Made by a program: the position numbers and the translations under genes. The notes under the pieces are model-generated. The model made no database searches. It worked only from the letters and a program-made list of their open reading frames with translations, and was not told where the DNA came from. A DNA stretch of 5,212 nt from Pseudomonadota bacterium (GTDB taxonomy: Bacteria; Pseudomonadota; Gammaproteobacteria; Burkholderiales; Casimicrobiaceae). The DNA lies in NCBI GenBank assembly GCA_022709775.1, contig JAKLIE010000167.1, forward strand, positions 1-5,212, given 5' to 3'. This document shows positions 1 to 5,212 of this stretch, piece after piece; positions within the stretch are counted from its first letter, which is position 1, and every line of letters begins with the position of its first letter.

Positions 1-116
1 GGCCGCAGCGCCGCGAAAATTTGGGCGAAGAGGGTTTGTTTTTCCGCCGTCTCCAGGTGATGAATCGCCGACATGCTGATGACCGCGTCGACGCCACGCC
101 AGTCGCCGACGGAGTC
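1..116 (-). other. Class I SAM-dependent methyltransferase fragment fused to the glycosyltransferase frame
   Basis: On the minus strand this stretch reads in the same frame as the upstream glycosyltransferase. It contains DAVISMSAIHHL followed by an AEK...LF.QIF.ALRP pattern. That is typical of the strand 4 region of class I methyltransferases (DAV.S..A.HHL) and the helix leading to the LRPGG turn, which would lie just past the edge. The SAM-binding glycine motif that should come earlier (GxGxG) is absent, so this is only the middle of a methyltransferase domain. Codons such as AAA, CAA, ATT and CAT cluster here and are rare in the rest of the gene. Its source is probably a different gene, or a different genome if the contig is chimeric. 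Confidence 0.6.
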
Positions 117-752
117 GGCTCCCACAGTGTGGGCTCCCACAGTGTTGAGTTCCGCTAAGATTTCGCGCGTGCCGTCGGTCGAACCGTCGTCGACGACGAC
201 GATCTCGTCGGCCGCGCGCGTCTGCTCGAGGGCGGACGCGAGCGCGGCCTCGACGAAGGCCGCATGACAGTAGCTCGGGATCACGACGCTCACCCGTCCG
301 CTCGGCACCGCCGCCGCGCGGGCGCGCTCGGCGCGGAACTCGAGGTAGCGGAGGTAGTGCGCCTCGGTCTCGAGCGGCGCGATGCGGGCCAGCAGCGACG
401 CCACGACGTACCCGAGGTTGACCAACGTCGCCGGGACGGTGTCGCCGAAGCGCCCGACCGCCTCGGCAACGCTGGCCAGTGCGCCGCGGTGGTCGCCGAT
501 CGAGAACTGGGTCGCGCCGTACATGTGCAGCGCATCCGGCAGACCGGGCGAGCGCGCCAGCACCTGCGCGTAGAGCGCGTGCGCCGCTTCGTCGCGACCC
601 GCCCGCTGTTCGGCCAGCGCCCTGCGCATCGCGGCCTCGATCCAAGCGGACCGGGCGTCCGGGCCGGCGATGCGCCCGCAGCAGGACTTGTAGCGCAGCC
701 CGCTGCCGCAGGGACACCGCGCATTGCGTCCGGAGGGCACGGCGTCGGACAC
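1..752 (-). CDS. SEC-C / TPR / family 2 glycosyltransferase protein, 3' end off the window and apparently chimeric
   Basis: The frame stays open from the kynU stop to the window edge (250 codons seen, start taken at GTG 752-750). Residues 10-27 form a SEC-C zinc-binding motif (RCPCGSG, then YKSCCG; Cys13, Cys15, Cys24, Cys25). Residues 38-120 look like two to three TPR units. From residue 154 a family 2 glycosyltransferase begins (VSVVIPSY, then EIVVVDDGSTDGT at 183-195, the nucleotide-sugar binding core). Such proteins usually transfer sugars to cell-surface or protein acceptors; the substrate here is unknown. After about residue 202 the glycosyltransferase fold is lost. The chain runs through a repeat into a methyltransferase-like segment (about 217-250) with many more A/T-ending codons. 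It lies 9 bases after kynU in the same frame, so co-transcription is likely. The Shine-Dalgarno is weak (GAGCGAGA) and another start at GTG 740 is possible. The first 200 residues are secure; the natural C-terminus is not known. Confidence 0.75.
   Translation of the reverse strand, partial: MSDAVPSGRNARCPCGSGLRYKSCCGRIAGPDARSAWIEAAMRRALAEQRAGRDEAAHALYAQVLARSPGLPDALHMYGATQFSIGDHRGALASVAEAVGRFGDTVPATLVNLGYVVASLLARIAPLETEAHYLRYLEFRAERARAAAVPSGRVSVVIPSYCHAAFVEAALASALEQTRAADEIVVVDDGSTDGTREILAELNTVGAHTVGADSVGDWRGVDAVISMSAIHHLETAEKQTLFAQIFAALR
103..146 (-). repeat. REP-like hairpin with duplicated head, plus 15-bp tandem repeat
   Basis: Two copies of a 15-bp unit lie end to end at 117-131 and 132-146, differing only in the last base. 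They encode TVGAH/TVGAD in frame. The left copy runs into a perfect 6-bp hairpin (GCCGAC at 105-110, loop GGA, GTCGGC at 114-119). On the minus strand the order is GTGGGAGCC, then the hairpin, then GA. This resembles the GTRG-headed repetitive extragenic palindromes of gammaproteobacteria, which are normally between genes. Here it sits exactly where the glycosyltransferase homology ends. The repeat and hairpin are seen directly; the assignment to the REP class is inference from resemblance. Confidence 0.5.
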
Positions 753-761
753 GTGTCTCGC

Positions 762-2033
762 TCAGGCGCGTGCCGACGACACGACGTCGCCGACGTCTCG
801 CGCGGCGCGCTCGATGTCCCCGGCGGTGGTCAGCACGTCGGGACACAGCCGAAGGAACGGCCCGCGCGCGTCGGCGACGACGCCCCGGGCGGCGAGCGCC
901 TCCGACACCCACGCGGCGTATCCGTCGGGGGCGTCCATGAACGGCACGACGACGAACGCCCCGCGTTCCCGCGTACCGCCGACGGCGAAGACGCCGTGGT
1001 CGGACAGCCGGCCGACGAGCGAGGCCTGCTTCGCGAGCGAATCCTCGCGCATCCGCCCGACGTCGAACGCGAGCGCGAAGCGCTGCCCCGCTCGCGCCTG
1101 GTACGCCGCGAGCACGGGCGGCGTCGACTCGAGCCAGCCGTCGCCGCCGCGAGCGAACTCGGGAGGCTCCGGCCGCCGGTAGTCGAAGCGGCGCGCCTTC
1201 GCGAACCAGCCGGTGTCGACCGTCCGCAGCCCCTGGTCGAGCCAGCGCGGCGCGACGTACAGAAAGCACGCGCCGGGGCCTCCGCGCAGGTACTTGTAGC
1301 AGCCCCCCACCGCGAAGTCGACGTTCGCGGCGGCGACGTCGAGCGGCATCACGCCCAGCGAGTGGTAGACGTCGACGAGGACCCTCGCGCCGCAGGCGTG
1401 CGCCCGCGCGACGATGTCCGGCAGCGCGACGATCCGCTCGCCGGTCTGGAACATCACGTCCGATACGACGATCAGGTCCGTGCCGGGAGAGATCGCGGCG
1501 AGGATGTCGGCGGCGTCGAAACGCGGCAGCGCGCGCGCGTCGCTCGCACCTGCAACGCGCGGTCGGGGTTCGACCAGCGCGAGCGACAGGCGCCCGCGCC
1601 GCGCCCATTCGCGCAGGATCACGTCGAGCGAGTCGAACTCGCCGCGGGTGGACACGACGCGCGGGGGGCGATCGTAACTTCCCAGCACCGCGCGCAGCCC
1701 CTGGCCCGCGCTCGTCTTCGGCACGACGGTGTCCTCGCGCGCGGCACCGAGCAACGCCGCGAGGCGCGCGCGGTGCGCGATCTCCTCCGCCTCCCAGGCA
1801 TCCCACGCGCGCCCCATCTCCGCGTACCAGGCGTCGAGCCCTTCGCGCACGTCGCCCGCGGTCGCGTCGAGCGGCCGGCCCAGCGAGTGGTTGGCGAGAT
1901 AGGCGCGGCCGGCCAGCGCCGCGCAGTGACGCGAGAAGAGCGGGGCGACGTGCTGCCGGATGCGCGCGTCGGTCCACGGGCCGGCGTCGAGGCCCGCGGC
2001 GACGGCGGCATAGTCGTCGTGCTCGGCGGCCAC
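762..2033 (-). CDS. kynU: Kynureninase, divergent (PLP-dependent, aminotransferase class V fold)
   Basis: Kynureninase is a cytoplasmic PLP enzyme that hydrolyses L-kynurenine to anthranilate and alanine. The 423-residue product has the usual length for the family. Visible landmarks are YLANHSLG (45-52, the family's YLDGNSLG), EFDSL (132-136, where the cofactor-stacking Phe is expected), SDVMFQTGE (191-199), DVYHSLG with PLP-contacting Asp221 and His224, and the Schiff-base lysine Lys247 in CYKYLRGGPG. GWF (275-277) and ESTPPVL (302-308) follow as in bacterial kynureninases. The usual Asn-Leu-His substrate-side motif near residue 110 appears replaced (TSAGQGL), so this is a divergent branch. 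The start is a GTG, 4 bases after the kynA stop with no strong ribosome site, which suggests translational coupling. The neighbouring dioxygenase makes kynureninase the best call; another class V PLP lyase acting on a kynurenine-like substrate is the main alternative. Confidence 0.85.
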   Translation of the reverse strand: MAAEHDDYAAVAAGLDAGPWTDARIRQHVAPLFSRHCAALAGRAYLANHSLGRPLDATAGDVREGLDAWYAEMGRAWDAWEAEEIAHRARLAALLGAAREDTVVPKTSAGQGLRAVLGSYDRPPRVVSTRGEFDSLDVILREWARRGRLSLALVEPRPRVAGASDARALPRFDAADILAAISPGTDLIVVSDVMFQTGERIVALPDIVARAHACGARVLVDVYHSLGVMPLDVAAANVDFAVGGCYKYLRGGPGACFLYVAPRWLDQGLRTVDTGWFAKARRFDYRRPEPPEFARGGDGWLESTPPVLAAYQARAGQRFALAFDVGRMREDSLAKQASLVGRLSDHGVFAVGGTRERGAFVVVPFMDAPDGYAAWVSEALAARGVVADARGPFLRLCPDVLTTAGDIERAARDVGDVVSSARA

Positions 2034-2037
2034 CGGG

Positions 2038-2892
2038 CTAGGTTCCGATCTCGCCGCGTACGTCGATGAGCTCGGGGAAGAAGGCGATGTCGAGTGCGCG
2101 CTTGAGGAACGCCACGCCCGACGACCCTCCGGTGCCCGGCTTGCGGCCGATGATCCGTTCGACGGTCTTCAGGTGCCGGAATCGCCAGAGCTGGAACGAT
2201 TCCTCGATGTCGACGAGCTTCTCGCACATGTCGTACGCGTCCCACCAGCGGCGCGGGTCGGCGTAGATCTCGCGGAACACCGGCACGAGGCCGGGATGGC
2301 GCTGGTAAGGCTGCGTCCAGTCGCGCTCGACCCGGTCGGGAGGCACCGGCAGACCGCGCCGTGCGAGGTGACGCAGGAACTCGTCGTAGAGCGACGGCGA
2401 ACGAAGCAGCGCCTCGAGCCCGGCGTGCACCGCCGGATCGTGCCGGAACACGTCGAGCATCTCGGCGTGCTTGTTGCCGAGCAGGAACTCGAGTGCGCGA
2501 TACTGGTGCGACTGGAACCCGGACGAGGTGCCGAGCGTCGGACGGATCGCCTCGTACTCGGAAGGCGTCAGCGTCTCGAGCACCGCCCACTGCTCGAAGA
2601 GCTGGCGCTGCACGAGCTTGACGCGCGCGAGGATCTTGAAGCATTCGGAGAGCCGGTCCGAGCGGACGCGCACGATCGCCGCGCGGATCTCGTGGATCGC
2701 GAGCTTCATCCACAGCTCGGAGACCTGATGCTGGACGATGAACAGGAGCTCGTCGTGCAGCGGCGCTCCGTCCGGCCCGCGCGACCGCGGCTCCTGCGCG
2801 TCGAGCAGCCGGTCGAGCCGCAGGTAGCCGCCGTAGCTCATCCGGTCCCGGAGATCGGTGTGGATGCCGGGTTCGAGCGTGCGCTGGGCCAT
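2038..2892 (-). CDS. kynA: Tryptophan 2,3-dioxygenase
   Basis: This heme enzyme opens the indole ring of L-tryptophan with O2 to give N-formylkynurenine, the first and committing step of the kynurenine pathway, in the cytoplasm. The 284-residue protein is full length. The residues known from the Xanthomonas campestris enzyme fall at the same numbers: His55 (FIVQHQ), Tyr113 and Arg117 (EYEAIR), Ser124 (SSGFQ), the heme-ligand His240 (WRFRH) and Thr254 (GTGGSSGV). Other family blocks are [19 protein letters not shown] and RDWTQP. The ATG at 2892-2890 is chosen because LEPGIHTDL follows at once, as in Xanthomonas, and a -10 box lies 28 bases upstream. Upstream extension of the frame is high-GC read-through. 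There is no clear Shine-Dalgarno. It heads the kynA-kynU unit and ends 4 bases before kynU. Confidence 0.97.
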   Translation of the reverse strand: MAQRTLEPGIHTDLRDRMSYGGYLRLDRLLDAQEPRSRGPDGAPLHDELLFIVQHQVSELWMKLAIHEIRAAIVRVRSDRLSECFKILARVKLVQRQLFEQWAVLETLTPSEYEAIRPTLGTSSGFQSHQYRALEFLLGNKHAEMLDVFRHDPAVHAGLEALLRSPSLYDEFLRHLARRGLPVPPDRVERDWTQPYQRHPGLVPVFREIYADPRRWWDAYDMCEKLVDIEESFQLWRFRHLKTVERIIGRKPGTGGSSGVAFLKRALDIAFFPELIDVRGEIGT

Positions 2893-2920
2893 CGTCGTTG
2901 CACCGGGAAAGGGTCGGCGC

Positions 2921-2926
2921 AGTATA
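2921..2926 (-). promoter_or_regulatory. Probable -10 box of the kynA promoter
   Basis: On the minus strand the bases read TATACT, one mismatch from the sigma70 consensus TATAAT. It is a rare AT-rich spot in the 123-base gap between the divergent kynA and hydrolase genes. It lies 28 bases before the kynA ATG, which would give a leader of about 20 bases. No good -35 hexamer is seen 16-18 bases upstream, so an activator may be needed. A 7-bp inverted repeat (2932-2938 and 2955-2961) overlaps the expected -35 region. Confidence 0.5.
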
Positions 2927-3015
2927 GCGTCCGGGCCGCGCGTTCCGTCTCCTCCGGCCCGCAGTTCGTCGCAGCGGGCGCGACGGATGGCGGTCGTTTG
3001 ATAGCATCCGGCCGG

Positions 3016-4503
3016 ATGCACACCTCGCTGCGCCTGCCGGCCGTCCTCCCCGTCGCGTTCGCGCTCGCGGCGCTTTCGGGCTGCGGCGGGGACGGGGACG
3101 CGCAGCGCTCGCTCGTCCTCGACGACTGCCGGCTCCCGCGGCTCGCGACGGCCGCACGCTGCGGCACCGTCACGGTGCCGGAGGATCGCGACAAGGCCGG
3201 CGGCCGCACGATCGGCATCCACGTCGCGGTCCTGACTGCGAACACCTTGTCGCCGCGCCGCGATCCGCTGCTCATCCTCGCCGGGGGACCCGGCCAGGCC
3301 GCCAGCGGGCTCGCGCCCTTCGCCGCGCGCCTGAGCGAGATCCGGCGCACGCGCGACATCGTGCTCGTCGACCAGCGCGGCACGGGCCGCTCGTCGCCGC
3401 TCGTCTGCGAGGCGTACTCGGAAGCCGGCCTGAAGGCGGCCATGCTCGAGACCGACCCGATGCCACGCGCGGAGTCGTGCGCGCAGGAGCTCGCGAAAGC
3501 CGGCGTCGACGCGAGCCGCTACACGACCGCGGCTTTCGTCGCCGACCTCGAAGCCGTGCGCGCGGCGCTCGGCGCGCCGCGCTGGAACCTCTGGGGCGGC
3601 AGCTACGGCACGCGCGTCGCGCTCGACTACCTGCGACGCCACCCGGAGCGCGTCCGCAGCGTCACGCTCGACGGCGTCGCGCCGCCCGACATGATCGTGA
3701 GCCTGGACGTCTGGACGACGCGCGAGCGCGCGCTCGACGCGCTGTTCGAGCGCTGCAAGGCGTCCCCCGGGTGCGCGAAGGCGATGCCGGATCCGGCCGC
3801 GACGCTCGACGCGATCGGACGTGAGCTCGGCACCGGCGGACGCGAGATCGAATTCGCCGACCCGGCGACCGGAGAAGCGCGCCGGATGCCCGGCTCGATC
3901 GACGGCGTGATCGGCCTGCTGCAACCGCTCCTGTACGGTCCCGACACGACGGCGATGATCCCGGCGCTCCTCGGGCGCGCCCGCGCCGGCGACTTCGCGC
4001 CGCTGGTGGCGACCGCGAACGCGTTCACGGGTGATCTCGTCAACCAGATGAACGTCCCGCTCCACTACTCGGTCACGTGCGCCGAGGACGTGCCGCGCGC
4101 CGACGCCGCGCTGCGCGGGCGCGCGCTGGCCGGCAAGCGCAGCGCCCGCCTCGCCCGGCTGGCCCTCGCGATCTGCGACGTCTGGCCGCGAGGCGGCGCG
4201 CCCGCCGACGCGTTCGTGCCCGTGACGAGCGACGTCCCTGCGCTGATCCTGTCCGGCGGCCTCGACCCGGTGACGCCGCCGGCCAACGGCGACACGGTCG
4301 CGAAGTCGCTCGCGAACCACCTGCACGTCGTCGCGCCCGGCTACGGCCACATCGTGTCGCCCCATGCGTGCGCACCGCGCCTGCTCTCCGCGTTCGTCGC
4401 CGACGCCGGCTTCGCGAAGCTGCCCGGCGACTGCCTGCGGCAGCTGGAGTCCTCGACACCGCCCGCGCTGTGGACCGGCCTCCTCGGACCGGGGGCGCCG
4501 TGA
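3016..4503 (+). CDS. Secreted lipoprotein alpha/beta hydrolase, S33 tripeptidyl-aminopeptidase-like
   Basis: The 495-residue product begins with a lipoprotein signal peptide: Arg6, a hydrophobic stretch, and the lipobox LSGC with Cys23 as the lipidated residue. The mature protein should be anchored on the outer face of the inner membrane or in the outer membrane. The alpha/beta hydrolase core shows GGPG (90-93, oxyanion region), [10 protein letters not shown] (118-127), the nucleophile elbow GGSYG with Ser196, the acid Asp417 in [11 protein letters not shown], and His444 in GYGH. The last 100 or so residues match a TAP-like C-terminal domain. The family cleaves N-terminal residues from peptides, though esterase members exist, so the substrate is open. 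The ATG at 3016 is chosen for the signal peptide; the frame stays open further upstream but runs antisense to kynA. Its stop overlaps the next gene by 4 bases (GTGA). It is not the missing kynurenine formamidase on present evidence. Confidence 0.9.
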   Translation: MHTSLRLPAVLPVAFALAALSGCGGDGDAQRSLVLDDCRLPRLATAARCGTVTVPEDRDKAGGRTIGIHVAVLTANTLSPRRDPLLILAGGPGQAASGLAPFAARLSEIRRTRDIVLVDQRGTGRSSPLVCEAYSEAGLKAAMLETDPMPRAESCAQELAKAGVDASRYTTAAFVADLEAVRAALGAPRWNLWGGSYGTRVALDYLRRHPERVRSVTLDGVAPPDMIVSLDVWTTRERALDALFERCKASPGCAKAMPDPAATLDAIGRELGTGGREIEFADPATGEARRMPGSIDGVIGLLQPLLYGPDTTAMIPALLGRARAGDFAPLVATANAFTGDLVNQMNVPLHYSVTCAEDVPRADAALRGRALAGKRSARLARLALAICDVWPRGGAPADAFVPVTSDVPALILSGGLDPVTPPANGDTVAKSLANHLHVVAPGYGHIVSPHACAPRLLSAFVADAGFAKLPGDCLRQLESSTPPALWTGLLGPGAP

Positions 4504-5212
4504 TCGCGGTCGAGGAGATCGTCAAGACGTTCGGCAGGCGCGGCGAGGTCCGTGCGGTCGACCGCGTGTCGTTCGTCGCGCCGGCCGGAGAGATCACCGG
4601 CCTCCTCGGACCCAACGGCGCGGGAAAGACGACGCTCCTGCGCGTGCTCGCGACGCTGATGGCCCCCGACTCGGGCCGTGCGACGATCGGCGGGCGCGAC
4701 GTCGTCGCCGACCGCGCCGGGGTCCGGCGCCGCCTCGGCGTGCTCTCCGACGCGCGCGGGCTCTATCCGCGTCTCACCGGCCGCGAGAACGTCGAGTACT
4801 ACGCCGCGCTGCACGGCATCGCCGGCGACGAGCGCACGCGCCGCGTCGACGCGCTCGTCGAGCGGCTCGGGCTCTCCGGGATCGCCGACCGCCGCGCGCA
4901 GGGCTACTCGCAGGGCGAACGGATGAAGGTCGCGATCGCGCGCGCCCTCGTGCACGACCCCGACACGATCCTGCTCGACGAGCCCACGAACGGCCTCGAC
5001 ATCATGAGCGTGCGCGCGCTGCGCGAGCAATTGCGCGGGTTGCGCGCCGCCGGCAAGACGCTGCTCTTCAGCTCGCACGTGATGCAGGAAGTCGCCGCGC
5101 TGTGCGACCGCATCGTCATCCTCGGCCACGGCCGCGTCGTGGCGACCGGGACGGCCGACGAGTTGATCGCGCAGTCGGGCGAGGCGACGCTCGAGGACGC
5201 GTTCGTCGCGCT
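4500..5212 (+). CDS. NatA-like ABC transporter ATP-binding protein, 3' end off the window
   Basis: This is the cytoplasmic ATPase of an ABC exporter. The 237 codons seen hold a nearly whole nucleotide-binding domain. It has Walker [10 protein letters not shown] (37-45), an ABC signature in variant form YSQGE (136-140), Walker B ILLDE with catalytic Glu161, a D-loop NGLD (164-167) and the switch His193 in SSHVMQEV. The [18 protein letters not shown] block (80-97) lacks the usual Q-loop glutamine but matches the GLY.RLT.RE pattern of NatA-type sodium/ABC-2 exporters. The GTG start at 4500 overlaps the hydrolase stop as GTGA, so translational coupling is likely. A NatB or ABC-2 permease is expected directly downstream, outside the window. 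The transported substrate cannot be read from the sequence; NatA proper exports sodium, but many relatives export peptides or drugs. Confidence 0.93.
   Translation, partial: MIAVEEIVKTFGRRGEVRAVDRVSFVAPAGEITGLLGPNGAGKTTLLRVLATLMAPDSGRATIGGRDVVADRAGVRRRLGVLSDARGLYPRLTGRENVEYYAALHGIAGDERTRRVDALVERLGLSGIADRRAQGYSQGERMKVAIARALVHDPDTILLDEPTNGLDIMSVRALREQLRGLRAAGKTLLFSSHVMQEVAALCDRIVILGHGRVVATGTADELIAQSGEATLEDAFVA

Noticed and set aside
264..2069. A 601-codon open frame on the plus strand
   Set aside because: It lies antisense to kynU and the SEC-C/GT gene, has an arginine-rich composition without any recognisable motif, and is what very GC-rich genes produce on their opposite strand.
3002..3007. 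TAGCAT as -10 box for the hydrolase, implying a nearly leaderless message
   Set aside because: Only four of six bases match the consensus and no -35 is seen, so it is too weak to annotate, although no Shine-Dalgarno is visible before the ATG either.
2173..3015. Upstream extension of the hydrolase frame
   Set aside because: It is antisense to kynA, and the lipoprotein signal peptide begins exactly at the ATG at 3016.
2038..4365. kynA frame open far upstream to 4365 on the minus strand
   Set aside because: The extra N-terminal part is antisense to the hydrolase and shows no domain. Xanthomonas-like homology begins right at the ATG at 2892, behind a -10 box.
3016..4503. The hydrolase as the missing kynurenine formamidase
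   Set aside because: It has an export signal with lipobox and the S33 TAP-like C-terminal domain, and it is transcribed away from kynA; bacterial KynB is a smaller, metal-dependent, cytoplasmic enzyme.

Overview
This window comes from a very GC-rich bacterium. By eye well over two thirds of bases are G or C, and nearly all third codon positions are G or C. The tryptophan 2,3-dioxygenase closely resembles the Xanthomonas type, and the gene set fits a Proteobacterium of beta- or gammaproteobacterial type. The sequence alone does not fix the genus. It could be a metagenomic contig, because its left edge looks chimeric.

The left and central part (1-2892) is read on the minus strand. In transcription order it holds kynA (tryptophan 2,3-dioxygenase, 2892-2038), kynU (a divergent kynureninase, 2033-762) and a protein with SEC-C, TPR and family 2 glycosyltransferase domains (752-1, running off the window). 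The gaps are 4 and 9 bases, so the three look like one transcript. A good -10 box (TATACT) lies 28 bases before the kynA ATG. KynA and KynU are steps 1 and 3 of tryptophan degradation to anthranilate. The formamidase for step 2 (kynB) is not in the window.

The right part (3016-5212) is read on the plus strand, divergently from kynA across a 123-base gap. It holds a secreted lipoprotein alpha/beta hydrolase of the S33 tripeptidyl-aminopeptidase type. Its stop codon overlaps the GTG start of a NatA-like ABC transporter ATPase, which is cut by the window end. These two are almost certainly translationally coupled, and a membrane permease is expected just beyond the edge.

The oddest spot is 1-160. 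The glycosyltransferase domain stops after its first 50 or so residues. It passes in frame through a 15-bp tandem repeat and a small REP-like hairpin, then becomes a piece of a class I SAM methyltransferase with visibly different codon use. This is either a rearrangement at a repeat or an assembly chimera. I see no RNA gene, CRISPR array, insertion sequence or clear terminator. There is no gene-free stretch longer than 123 bases.
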